From Vibrio sp. D404a (GTDB taxonomy: Bacteria; Pseudomonadota; Gammaproteobacteria; Enterobacterales; Vibrionaceae): a stretch of 64,000 bases of DNA. The stretch is taken from positions 48,613-112,612 of the forward strand of contig NZ_JAHGAJ010000046.1 in NCBI RefSeq assembly GCF_030248535.1, read 5' to 3'. Of this stretch, positions 34,524-42,553 are shown in pieces. Both the position numbers and the translations under genes were made by a program. How positions within the stretch are numbered: position 1 is the stretch's first letter; every line of letters begins with the position of its first letter. Under the pieces are notes generated by a model. It was not told where the DNA came from. It made no database searches and saw only the letters and a program-made list of their open reading frames with translations.

Positions 34524-35108
34524 TCACTCCTCCTCTTTCTTCTGGTTAAAGTCTGAGTGGCAGTCGACGCACAGTTTGATGGTCTGTTTCTTATCTAGAC
34601 TCAAAACCTTAGACTTATTGGCGTGAACATCGTGACAATTAGAACAAGTCAGATTTTTAGCGTGAACATCGTGTGTCCAGCTATCTTCTTGTAAATATTC
34701 TGGTTTATGACAATCGATGCATCCACTATTTGCCTTAAGGATCATTTGAGGATCCAAAAATACTTTATTTGTCCCTTTTTGTGATTGTGCGGATCGATAT
34801 TTGATCACCTCTGGTGCACCTTCTCGGTGATCTGGACTTATATTACTGTGACAATCTGTACAGTTAATTTCTCGTCCAACAATATTATGTGCGTCGGTAC
34901 CATGCGAACCAAATAATGTCTCTTTGGCATTTTTATGGCATTGGACACATTTATAATCTTTATCTCGAATTAATTCGACTTCATGCCTAGTAGATTCCGT
35001 TGATGTTATTTCAGAAGAATCGGCAACAGCATGGATAGAATAACCATAGAGGCAGAATGCTAGAAGGGATTTAAGCATTATGACTATGGCCAATTTTATA
35101 TTGCCCAT
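34524..35108 (-). CDS. nrfB: NrfB pentahaem cytochrome c
   Basis: This 194-residue periplasmic electron carrier feeds NrfA. It has exactly five CxxCH haem motifs: CVQCH, CTDCH, CIDCH, CSNCH and CVDCH. A signal peptide precedes them. The ATG at 35108 has AAAGGA 4 nt upstream and directly follows a control region shared with nrfA. It is the first gene of the leftward nrfBCDE-thioredoxin-nrfF operon. Confidence 0.93.
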   Translation of the reverse strand: MGNIKLAIVIMLKSLLAFCLYGYSIHAVADSSEITSTESTRHEVELIRDKDYKCVQCHKNAKETLFGSHGTDAHNIVGREINCTDCHSNISPDHREGAPEVIKYRSAQSQKGTNKVFLDPQMILKANSGCIDCHKPEYLQEDSWTHDVHAKNLTCSNCHDVHANKSKVLSLDKKQTIKLCVDCHSDFNQKKEEE

Positions 35109-35209
35109 TTTATCCTTTCCTTATATCGGACTTATTTAGCTCTCAACTAAATAAATAACCGATTAAACAAAAGTATCCATAAACAGTCGTATTACTGTCT
35201 AAATGATAT

Positions 35210-35258
35210 CAATTCTTATTTTGGAAAAGCCACAACGCTTTCTATAAATAAGGATATA
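35210..35258. repeat. First copy of a diverged leader-like direct repeat
   Basis: This segment runs from CAATTCTTATTTTGGAAAAG through ACAACGCTTTCTATAAAT and resembles the sequence 312-317 nt further right that directly precedes nrfA. The first halves align over CAATTCTTA and the second over ACAACGCTT..TATAAA. The copies differ by small gaps, so the duplication is old. Confidence 0.55.
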
Positions 35259-35295
35259 CCTCTAATGGGTTAAGTAAAATTCTCACTGGTGATTA

Positions 35296-35311
35296 TGTGA
35301 GCAAAATCACC
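35296..35311. promoter_or_regulatory. CRP-like binding site
   Basis: TGTGAGCAAAATCACC fits the CRP consensus TGTGA-N6-TCACA with one mismatch. It is 188 nt from nrfB and 280 nt from nrfA. Confidence 0.6.
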
Positions 35312-35348
35312 ACATTTTAAAAATGGTTAATGACGTAACTCATTGTTA

Positions 35349-35367
35349 CTTAATGATAATTATTCTT
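35349..35367. promoter_or_regulatory. Fur-like site in the nrf control region
   Basis: CTTAATGATAATTATTCTT matches the Fur consensus at 14 of 19 positions, including the whole AATGATAAT core. Ten haems are made from the genes on either side, so iron control would make sense; this is inference. Confidence 0.45.
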
Positions 35368-35425
35368 AAAAACTGAAAGCTCCCACACCACCACCTACCC
35401 CTTTTGAGGTATACTTTTGTTAGCG

Positions 35426-35437
35426 TGATTTATATCA
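35426..35437. promoter_or_regulatory. CRP/FNR-type palindrome
   Basis: The core TGATTTATATCA inside CGTGATTTATATCACT fits both FNR (TTGAT-N4-ATCAA, 8 of 10) and CRP (GTGA-N6-TCAC core). It is 153 nt upstream of nrfA. Confidence 0.5.
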
Positions 35438-35447
35438 CTAGTGATAA

Positions 35448-35461
35448 TTGATCTAAAACAA
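35448..35461 (+). promoter_or_regulatory. FNR-like box upstream of nrfA
   Basis: TTGATCTAAAACAA matches TTGAT-N4-ATCAA at 9 of 10 informative positions and is 129 nt upstream of the nrfA start. Anaerobic activation by FNR is known for nrfA in E. coli. Confidence 0.6.
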
Positions 35462-35521
35462 TAATGGCTCAACACGTAACAAAATGTGTTTAGTTATGAA
35501 TTAATATAAATAGGAATTCTC

Positions 35522-35575
35522 CAATTCTTAATTTGAAATAGCAAACTCACAACGCTTGGTATAAAAATCAGTATA
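35522..35575. repeat. Second copy of the leader-like repeat, next to nrfA
   Basis: CAATTCTTAATTTGAAATAG followed by ACAACGCTTGGTATAAAAAT ends 14 nt before the nrfA start. See the first copy at 35210. Confidence 0.55.
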
Positions 35576-35589
35576 TTGGAGATATCACT

Positions 35590-37020
35590 GTGAAAAAGCA
35601 TTGGATACGTAATTCCGTCACAGCATTATTGATGGTTAGCGCTTCGTTTGTAAGTGTTACCAGCTTTGCTGCGTCTGAACAAAAAGCAATTGGCGACCCT
35701 CGTAATGATCAATTCGAGCAAAACCACCCCGACCAATATCATTCATGGAAACAGACCTCTGAGAGTGAACACATAGAAGATGCGCTGCATGAAGACCCTA
35801 ATATGGTGATCATGTGGGCAGGTTATGGCTTTGCTAAAGACTACAACAAGGCCAGAGGACACTTCTACGCTCTCGATGATGTGAGACAAACCCTACGTAC
35901 TGGCGCGCCAATGGATGGAGGATCAGGTCCTATGCCAATGGCGTGTTGGAGCTGTAAAAGTCCAGATGTGGCTCGTGTGATCGAAGAGCGCGGTGAAGAT
36001 GGCTACTTCGAAGGCAAATGGGCGCGCCTTGGTGAAGAGATCGTCAACCCAATTGGTTGCTCGGACTGTCATGATACGCAAAGCGACGGCTTTAAAAACG
36101 GCGAGCCTGCACTTAAAGTGACTCGACCTTATGTTGAGCGCGCGTTTGACGCCATCGGTAAAAAGTTTGATGAGCAGAGTCGTTTGGATCAACAAGCCTC
36201 GGTTTGTGCTCAATGTCATGTCGAATACTACTTCACCGGCCCGACCAAAGCCGTTAAGTTCCCATGGGATCAAGGCACAACTGTGGGTGACATGGAGCGT
36301 TACTACGACGCACTTAACTTCAAAGACTGGACGCATAAAGTTTCTAAGGCACCAATGTTGAAAGCACAGCACCCTGGCTATGAAACATGGCGTGAAGGTA
36401 TCCATGGAAAGAACAAAGTGGTTTGTGTTGACTGCCACATGCCTAAAGTGACTAAGGAAGATGGTACGGTATATACCGACCATAAAGTCGGAAACCCATT
36501 CGACCGCTTTGAAGACACGTGTGCAAACTGCCATACACAAAGCAAAGAGACCATGCAAAACATCGTTTCTAGCCGTAAAGTTCAAGTGCTTAACATGAAG
36601 CTAACCGCAGAGAAGCAAATTGTGGCAGCGCACTTTGAAGCTGGCGCAGCTTGGGATGCGGGTGCGACTGAAGATGAAATGCAGCCTATCCTACAGGACA
36701 TTCGTCATGCGCAATGGCGTTGGGATTACGCTATCGCCTCTCATGGTGTACATATGCACGCACCTGAGGTTGCACTTGAAGTGCTAGGCACAGCGGTTGA
36801 TAAAGCCGCAGATGCACGTACTAAGTTGGTTCGCCTGCTGGCGAAAAAAGGAATCACTGATCCTATCGAGATCCCAGATATCTCAACCAAAGCGGCTGCA
36901 CAGAAAGCGCTAGGAATGGATATGGAGAAAATGAACGCCGACAAGAAACACTTCTTAGAAACTGTCGTTCCAAAATGGGATGAAGCCGCAGAGAAACGTG
37001 AAGCGAATTACGACTATTAG
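35590..37020 (+). CDS. nrfA: NrfA cytochrome c nitrite reductase
   Basis: NrfA is the periplasmic pentahaem enzyme that reduces nitrite to ammonium by six electrons. The 476-residue precursor has a signal ending at SFA-ASE. The catalytic haem uses the special CxxCK motif CWSCK (C119-K123). The other four are CxxCH: CSDCH (157-161), CAQCH (206-210), CVDCH (279-283) and CANCH (311-315). The active-site stretch QCHVEYYF and the GIHGKN histidine are present. It starts with GTG at 35590, with GGAG 8 nt upstream. It is divergent from nrfBCDE and ends at its own terminator. Confidence 0.96.
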   Translation: MKKHWIRNSVTALLMVSASFVSVTSFAASEQKAIGDPRNDQFEQNHPDQYHSWKQTSESEHIEDALHEDPNMVIMWAGYGFAKDYNKARGHFYALDDVRQTLRTGAPMDGGSGPMPMACWSCKSPDVARVIEERGEDGYFEGKWARLGEEIVNPIGCSDCHDTQSDGFKNGEPALKVTRPYVERAFDAIGKKFDEQSRLDQQASVCAQCHVEYYFTGPTKAVKFPWDQGTTVGDMERYYDALNFKDWTHKVSKAPMLKAQHPGYETWREGIHGKNKVVCVDCHMPKVTKEDGTVYTDHKVGNPFDRFEDTCANCHTQSKETMQNIVSSRKVQVLNMKLTAEKQIVAAHFEAGAAWDAGATEDEMQPILQDIRHAQWRWDYAIASHGVHMHAPEVALEVLGTAVDKAADARTKLVRLLAKKGITDPIEIPDISTKAAAQKALGMDMEKMNADKKHFLETVVPKWDEAAEKREANYDY

Positions 37021-37128
37021 CCGATAACTACCAAAGGCGGTGATTTCAGTTCAAATCGAGAGTTTCCATACTCTCTATGATCAAAAGCTGCTTTTTAACG
37101 CTCTGAAATAGACGTCGTCAATAAATCA

Positions 37129-37160
37129 AGCCACACTCTATGTGTGGCTTTCTTTTATCT
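37129..37160 (+). terminator. Terminator of nrfA
   Basis: An 8-bp stem AGCCACAC/GTGTGGCT with a TCTAT loop is followed by TTCTTTTATCTT, about 108 nt past the nrfA stop. Confidence 0.8.
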
Positions 37161-37192
37161 TATTCAACCACTTGAGAGCCAATGGAGAACCG

Positions 37193-37537
37193 ATGAAAAC
37201 AAAATTAGTCATCACCGCATTGTGTGTAGGTTTAACCTGTGGCATCGCTCAAGCCTCTGAGCGTGCAGAAACGGGATGGGAATGGATTGAACAAGGCGCT
37301 TTGATCGTTGATGTAAGAACGCCTCAAGAATTCGCAGATGGTCATTTAGACAATGCGATTAACTATCCTCTCTCTGAGATAGAGCAGCATTTCGCGAAAC
37401 TCGACAAGAACACTCAAATCGTTCTTTACTGTCGTAGTGGAAATCGCTCAGGTCAAGCCTATCAATGGCTAGAGAAGCAAGGCTTCACCAATTTACACAA
37501 CGCTGGTGGATTGGTAGAGATGCAGCAAAGTAAATAA
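37193..37537 (+). CDS. Periplasmic rhodanese-like sulfurtransferase (PspE type)
   Basis: This 114-residue single-domain rhodanese is exported by a signal peptide ending IAQA-SER. The domain starts at LIVDVRTPQEFADGHLDNAINYP, and the active loop reads LYCRSGNRSG with the catalytic cysteine. It resembles PspE/GlpE. The ATG at 37193 has GGAG 5 nt upstream; the longer frame to 37142 runs into the nrfA terminator. Its place between nrfA and the NrfG-like gene is suggestive, but I see no reason to give it a role in nitrite reduction. Confidence 0.9.
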   Translation: MKTKLVITALCVGLTCGIAQASERAETGWEWIEQGALIVDVRTPQEFADGHLDNAINYPLSEIEQHFAKLDKNTQIVLYCRSGNRSGQAYQWLEKQGFTNLHNAGGLVEMQQSK

Positions 37538-37628
37538 GCTCTGAACTTTATTCGTCTTAATAGGAAAACAGAGCTTTAAGCAAGATCGCAGGTTGATCCT
37601 AGCAAGCTAATCAGTATAAGGCATTTTA

Positions 37629-38255
37629 TTACAGCATCTGCTTAGCTTGATTGATCGAGTGGATGATTGAAACCCTATCAAGCCCTTGCTGGTTAGAGTC
37701 TAACAGCTGAGTCCAAACCTCGATCGCTTGCTCATATCGCATGCTAATGAAGTGATCGCTCGCAATGAGCATCAAGGCTGTACGATCGTTAGGATCAAGC
37801 CCCAACGATCGTTTCAGAAGTGTGTTAACCTCTTCCCCCATCGACTGATTATTCGCGTAGTATAACGCCGTTGCTTTTGCAGCAAACAGGCGTGCTACCG
37901 GGGTGTTCTCTAGTCGGATAGCGTAGTCATAGCTTGTAACAGCTGCCGCAAACTCCCCTTGCTCAAGATAGACACTGCCAAGCTTAAACCACAACTCTGC
38001 TTGGTTTGGATCTTGTTCTAGCTTGCTCTGTAGTTCACTTTGATAATTGGCGAAGGTAACGGGTTGTGATTCAGAAGGCGCAGGCTGTGGCAGATCTTGC
38101 TTCATCAGATACCATAAAACACCAGTCCCAAGAACAGCGAACACTGCCAAGCTTAGATTAAGGCGACGTGTCTTTGTGCTGCGACTACTCATAAAGATCA
38201 TCGAAACGACAAAGAGACTTGTGATTAGGATCGAGATCAACAACCAGTTTTCCAT
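37629..38255 (-). CDS. nrfG: NrfG/CcmI-like TPR protein
   Basis: This 208-residue protein has two N-terminal membrane helices (about residues 4-22 and 33-49) and a periplasmic TPR domain with ELWFKLGSVYLEQGEFAAAVTSYDYAIRL. Proteins of this layout (NrfG, or CcmI C-terminal part) hold the apocytochrome for the NrfEF lyase. The two-helix anchor matches the full CcmI layout better than E. coli NrfG, which has one. It is separated from the other nrf accessory genes by nrfA and the rhodanese gene and is transcribed the opposite way to nrfA. The symbol is assigned by context. Confidence 0.8.
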   Translation of the reverse strand: MENWLLISILITSLFVVSMIFMSSRSTKTRRLNLSLAVFAVLGTGVLWYLMKQDLPQPAPSESQPVTFANYQSELQSKLEQDPNQAELWFKLGSVYLEQGEFAAAVTSYDYAIRLENTPVARLFAAKATALYYANNQSMGEEVNTLLKRSLGLDPNDRTALMLIASDHFISMRYEQAIEVWTQLLDSNQQGLDRVSIIHSINQAKQML

Positions 38256-38360
38256 GCATATCTCCTAGAGTGAAACCTTACTTTACCCCTTTCTTCAAAA
38301 ATATACTTTGATCGAGTTTACGAACCTACCTGACTTTGGTACTGAATTTAGAATATAAAA

Positions 38361-38386
38361 AAACCGAGCGCTAAGGCTCGGTTTTT
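38361..38386. terminator. Terminator downstream of gyrA
   Basis: A 9-bp stem AAACCGAGC/GCTCGGTTT with a GCTAAG loop is flanked by A-run and T-run, 30 nt beyond the leftward gyrA stop. Confidence 0.85.
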
Positions 38387-38415
38387 ATTCATAAAATCAT
38401 ATTTAACGATAGATT

Positions 38416-41046
38416 TTATTCTGCGTCTGTCTCGTCAGAAGAAGTATCAGCAGCTGGCTGTTCAGTGCTTGCTTCTGGCGCTTCGCCTTCTGCAACTTCA
38501 CCGTCAACGATTTCAGCTTCTTCAACTTCGTCGATGCGCTGTAGACCAACAACATTCTCGTCTTCAGCAGTACGGATTAGCGTCACACCCTGCGTATTTC
38601 GGCCAACTTGGCTTACTTCCGCTACGCGAGTACGTACTAGTGTACCTGCATCGGTGATCATCATCATCTCATCGCCTTCTTCAACTTGAACAGCGCCAAC
38701 AACTGGGCCATTACGTTCAGAGACTTTGATAGATACTACACCTTGCGTTGCACGACCCTTAGTTGGGTACTCTGCAAGCTCAGTACGCTTACCGTAACCG
38801 TTTTGAGTCACTGTTAGAATGTCGCCTTCATTAGAAGGAACAATCAGAGATACAACTTGGTCATCTTCTGGAAGCTTCATACCGCGAACACCAGAAGCAG
38901 TACGACCCATTGGGCGAACCTTATCTTCGTTGAAGCGAACAACTTTGCCCGACTTCGAGAACAGCATGATGTCGCTATCGCCGTTTGTGATGTCTACGCC
39001 AATCAATGAATCGTCGTCACGTAGGTTAACCGCGATTAGGCCGTTAGCACGTACGTTTGCGAACTGATCCAGAGATGTCTTCTTAACAGTACCGTCGCCA
39101 GTCGCCATGAAGATGAACTTATCTTCAGAGAACTCAGAAACAGGTAGAATCGCTGTAATTCGCTCACCTTCTTCTAGAGGAAGAATGTTCACGATTGGCT
39201 TACCACGAGCAGTACGACTTGCTAATGGTAGTTGGTAAACTTTCAGACGGTACGTCTTACCACGAGTAGAGAAACATAGGATGTTATCGTGAGTATTAGC
39301 AACAAGCAGACGCTCAATGTAATCCTCATCTTTCATCTTGGTTGCGCTCTTACCTTTACCACCACGACGCTGTGCTTCGTAGTCGCTTAGGATTTGGTAC
39401 TTAACGTAACCTTCGTGTGACAGCGTCACCACTACGTCTTCTTGAGCAATCAGCTCTTCCATGTCGATATCGTGGCTAGCTGCGGTGATCTCAGTGCGAC
39501 GTGCGTCACCGTAGATATCGCGAACTGCTTCTAATTCTTCACGGATCACTTCCATTAGGCGCTCAGTGCTTGCAAGGATGTGCATTAGCTCAGCGATCTC
39601 ATCAAGAAGTGCTTTGTATTCGTCTAGAATCTTCTCGTGCTCTAGACCGGTTAGACGGTGTAGACGAAGTTCTAGGATTGCTTGCGCTTGAGTTTCCGTT
39701 AGGAAGTACTGACCGTCACGGATGCCGTATTGGTCTTCTAACCAATCTGGACGAGCCGCATCAGTGCCTGCGCGCTCAAGCATTGAAGCAACATTACCTA
39801 AGTCCCAACCACGTGAAACTAGGCCAACTTTTGCTTCTGCTGGCGTTGGAGCGTTCTTGATAAGTTCAATAACTTCATCAATGTTCGCTAGAGCCAGAGA
39901 TAACGCTTCTAAGATGTGTGCACGATCACGTGCTTTTCTTAGTTCGTAGATAGTACGACGAGTCACAACCTCACGGCGGTGGTCTACGAAGCACTTAAGC
40001 ATGTCTTTCAGGTTGAACAACTGTGGCTGGCCGTTGTTTAGGGCAACCATGTTGATACCGAAAGTCGTTTGCAGTTGAGTTTGTGCGTAAAGGTTGTTTA
40101 GAACCACTTCGCCGACTGCATCACGCTTACATTCAATAACAATACGCATACCGTCTTTATCAGACTCGTCACGCAGTGCACTGATGCCTTCTACTTTCTT
40201 ATCTTTAACCAGTTCAGCAATCTTCTCGATCAGACGTGCTTTGTTTACTTGGTAAGGGATCTCAGTAACGATAATGGTCTCTTTGCCATTCTTCTCTACT
40301 TCGATATCCGCTTTTGAACGCATGTAAATCTTGCCGCGACCTGTCTTATAAGCATCGACAATGCCTTTACGACCGCTGATCAGCGCTGCTGTTGGGAAAT
40401 CAGGACCAGGAATGTAGTCCATTAGCTCATCAATCGTGATCTCTTCATTATTGATGTAAGCCAAACAGCCATCAACAACTTCACCTAGGTTATGAGGTGG
40501 GATGTTGGTCGCCATACCTACCGCGATACCAGAAGCACCGTTTACCAATAGGTTAGGAATTTTCGTTGGTAGAACCGCTGGGATCTGTTCTGTACCGTCG
40601 TAGTTTGGTACGTAGTCCACCGTTTCTTTATCAAGGTCAGCCAAAAGCTCGTGGGCAATTTTCGCCATACGAACTTCGGTATAACGCATTGCAGCCGCGG
40701 AGTCGCCATCGATAGAACCAAAGTTACCTTGGCCATCAACTAGCATGTAACGCAGTGAGAACGGCTGAGCCATACGAACAATAGTGTCGTATACAGCGCT
40801 ATCACCGTGCGGGTGATATTTACCGATTACATCACCTACTACACGAGCAGATTTTTTATATGGTTTGTTCCAATCATTACCTAGTACATTCATCGCGAAT
40901 AGAACGCGGCGGTGTACTGGCTTTAGGCCATCACGCACATCAGGAAGGGCACGACCAACGATGACGGACATCGCGTAGTCTAGGTATGAACCTCTAAGCT
41001 CATCTTCAATATTTACGGGCGTGATCTCTTTCGCTAGATCGCTCAT
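38416..41046 (-). CDS. gyrA: DNA gyrase subunit A
   Basis: GyrA breaks and rejoins DNA through Y122 (AAAMRYTE) to introduce negative supercoils with GyrB. The 876-residue protein has the full N-terminal breakage domain. Its C-terminal beta-pinwheel has the gyrase box QRRGGKGKS (joining the two domains). An acidic tail follows (EAEIVDGEVAEGEAPEAS and beyond), which is typical of gyrase rather than topoisomerase IV. The quinolone region reads GDSAVYDTIV, so S83 and D87 are both wild type. It is a single-gene unit with a terminator 30 nt downstream and a divergent promoter region shared with ubiG. Confidence 0.97.
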   Translation of the reverse strand: MSDLAKEITPVNIEDELRGSYLDYAMSVIVGRALPDVRDGLKPVHRRVLFAMNVLGNDWNKPYKKSARVVGDVIGKYHPHGDSAVYDTIVRMAQPFSLRYMLVDGQGNFGSIDGDSAAAMRYTEVRMAKIAHELLADLDKETVDYVPNYDGTEQIPAVLPTKIPNLLVNGASGIAVGMATNIPPHNLGEVVDGCLAYINNEEITIDELMDYIPGPDFPTAALISGRKGIVDAYKTGRGKIYMRSKADIEVEKNGKETIIVTEIPYQVNKARLIEKIAELVKDKKVEGISALRDESDKDGMRIVIECKRDAVGEVVLNNLYAQTQLQTTFGINMVALNNGQPQLFNLKDMLKCFVDHRREVVTRRTIYELRKARDRAHILEALSLALANIDEVIELIKNAPTPAEAKVGLVSRGWDLGNVASMLERAGTDAARPDWLEDQYGIRDGQYFLTETQAQAILELRLHRLTGLEHEKILDEYKALLDEIAELMHILASTERLMEVIREELEAVRDIYGDARRTEITAASHDIDMEELIAQEDVVVTLSHEGYVKYQILSDYEAQRRGGKGKSATKMKDEDYIERLLVANTHDNILCFSTRGKTYRLKVYQLPLASRTARGKPIVNILPLEEGERITAILPVSEFSEDKFIFMATGDGTVKKTSLDQFANVRANGLIAVNLRDDDSLIGVDITNGDSDIMLFSKSGKVVRFNEDKVRPMGRTASGVRGMKLPEDDQVVSLIVPSNEGDILTVTQNGYGKRTELAEYPTKGRATQGVVSIKVSERNGPVVGAVQVEEGDEMMMITDAGTLVRTRVAEVSQVGRNTQGVTLIRTAEDENVVGLQRIDEVEEAEIVDGEVAEGEAPEASTEQPAADTSSDETDAE

Positions 41047-41337
41047 AGAGCCATTTTCCCTCTATAGTCAGATCGTATTTTTGAATACGTATAAGACCGA
41101 AAAATATAACACAAATTTACCTTGTGAGGCATCACTTTCCCTATCCTTTTATCATCTTGTGAGCCTTGTAGCCAATCAATTGATGAGAAATTGCACGTCA
41201 TCATCATATCTTGCTGAAAGATGGTTATTTTACATCCAACAAATTCGCAAAATTGTAGATCTTCTGGTCAGAGACAAAAGCCAAGTTATAATGCTCACAA
41301 CTTCATGGATGCATTATTTAACTTGGAAATGCCGATT

Positions 41338-42048
41338 ATGACCAAATCACAGAACGTCGACCCAGCAGAAATCAAAAAATTCGAAGACATGGCGTCACGC
41401 TGGTGGGATTTAGAGGGCGAGTTTAAACCTCTCCACCAAATTAACCCTTTACGTCTTAACTACGTGCTAGAGAAAACTGAAGGCCTGTTTGGCAAGAAGG
41501 TTCTTGATGTCGGTTGTGGTGGCGGCATTCTTGCTGAAAGCATGGCAAAAGAAGGTGCTGTGGTGACAGGTTTGGATATGGGTAAAGAGCCGCTAGAAGT
41601 CGCTCGCTTGCACGCCTTAGAGACAGGCACTAAGCTTGAGTACATTCAGAGCACGATTGAAGATCACGCTGAACAAAACCCACAAACTTACGATGTCGTG
41701 ACGTGTATGGAGATGCTAGAGCACGTACCAGACCCACAATCTGTGATTACGGCTTGCTCAAAGTTAGTAAAACCTAACGGGCATGTGTTCTTCTCAACGC
41801 TAAACCGTAATTTTAAGTCGTACTTGTTCGCGATTGTTGGTGCTGAGAAGCTATTGAAAATCGTTCCAGAGGGCACACACGAGCACGAAAAGTTCATTCG
41901 CCCTGCCGAACTCATCAAAATGATCGACAACACACCTCTGCAAGAATTAGGCATTACAGGCTTACATTACAACCCGTTAACGGACACTTACCGTTTAGGA
42001 AGTAACGTAGATGTTAACTACATTGTTCACACGAAGAATTTCGCCTAA
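41338..42048 (+). CDS. ubiG: Ubiquinone biosynthesis O-methyltransferase
   Basis: UbiG performs both O-methylations of ubiquinone synthesis. The 236-residue protein has the SAM-binding motif VLDVGCGGGILAESMA, with a following acidic GLDMG, and the family blocks ASRWWDLEGEFKPLHQINPLRL and TCMEMLEHVPDP. The C-terminal DTYRLGSNVDVNYI is also typical. The ATG at 41338 is chosen on homology; an ATG three codons upstream (MPIMTKSQ) is possible. It is divergent from gyrA, a neighbourhood conserved in enterics. Confidence 0.95.
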   Translation: MTKSQNVDPAEIKKFEDMASRWWDLEGEFKPLHQINPLRLNYVLEKTEGLFGKKVLDVGCGGGILAESMAKEGAVVTGLDMGKEPLEVARLHALETGTKLEYIQSTIEDHAEQNPQTYDVVTCMEMLEHVPDPQSVITACSKLVKPNGHVFFSTLNRNFKSYLFAIVGAEKLLKIVPEGTHEHEKFIRPAELIKMIDNTPLQELGITGLHYNPLTDTYRLGSNVDVNYIVHTKNFA

Positions 42049-42080
42049 AACGCGTCGATAACCCCACAAAAAATAATTTA

Positions 42081-42140
42081 ATTTAGACTAATGAAAAAGG
42101 TTGCAATTACCATAACTTTGCGACTTTTTTCAGTCTAAAT
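42081..42140. terminator. Large stem-loop after ubiG
   Basis: The outer arms ATTTAGACT/AGTCTAAAT pair over 9 bp. Inner arms GAAAAAGGTTGCAA and TTTGCGACTTTTTTC pair over most of their length with a few wobbles. It starts 33 nt past the ubiG stop and is probably its terminator, though the T-run is inside the stem. Confidence 0.5.
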
Positions 42141-42342
42141 TTCGTGCTCACGATTCCATTTTGACCATTCAGATTCAATTTTGACCTTTGAAAATCCGCC
42201 TCCTGTTTTGACCAAAGATCAAGGAATTTTTTTTTATGAGCGCACAAAATTAAACCATAAGCAAAAGGCTAATTTTCTACAATCAAGTGATAGCTAACCT
42301 CATCAGTTAGTGGTCACTTACAGTTTTTTTTCATTTACATAG

Positions 42343-42351
42343 TTATCCACA
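42343..42351 (+). promoter_or_regulatory. DnaA box upstream of nrdA
   Basis: TTATCCACA is the perfect 9-mer DnaA box. DnaA control of nrdAB is known in E. coli, so this links nucleotide supply to replication initiation. Confidence 0.75.
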
Positions 42352-42420
42352 AGAACTCCCATTTCTTTACCTTGAAAAATCTCCTGCCTCGCACTATCTT
42401 GTAACCCAACAAACAAATGA

Positions 42421-42456
42421 CCCCTATATGTTGTGTTTGAACTACAATATATGGGT
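42421..42456. promoter_or_regulatory. Paired NrdR-like boxes upstream of nrdA
   Basis: CCCCTATATGTTGTGT and ACTACAATATATGGGT are two copies related to the NrdR box (ACACWATATATWGTGT), with centres about 20-21 bp apart, i.e. two helical turns. NrdR represses ribonucleotide reductase genes through such pairs. The match is moderate. Confidence 0.65.
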
Positions 42457-42553
42457 AGACCAAGATCACAAAGCCGACATGTAATTTACAAAAATTACAC
42501 AGAAATAGACAAAAACACGGCTTTAATCAGTTTTGTTAGGGAAATTAAGCAGA

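Larger units (their letters stand above)
35109..35589. promoter_or_regulatory. Divergent control region between nrfB and nrfA
   Basis: This 481-bp AT-rich region must contain both nrf promoters. It holds a CRP-type site (35296-35311), a Fur-like site (35349-35367), a CRP/FNR-type palindrome (35426-35437), an FNR-like site (35448-35461), and two diverged copies of a leader-like segment (35210-35258 and 35522-35575). No gene was found in it. Confidence 0.7.
42049..42553. promoter_or_regulatory. ubiG 3' region and nrdA promoter region
   Basis: This 505-bp region holds a large imperfect stem-loop just after ubiG (42081-42140), a perfect DnaA box (42343-42351) and a pair of NrdR-like boxes (42421-42456). 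I found no gene. The long distance from these sites to the nrdA start suggests a leader of roughly 80 nt or more. Confidence 0.65.

Noticed and set aside
35923..36585. Long reverse-strand frame inside nrfA
   Set aside because: It is a shadow of the well-supported nrfA frame and has no own ribosome site or family match.
38416..41046. Quinolone-resistance mutation in gyrA
   Set aside because: The determining region reads GDSAVYDT with S83 and D87 both wild type.
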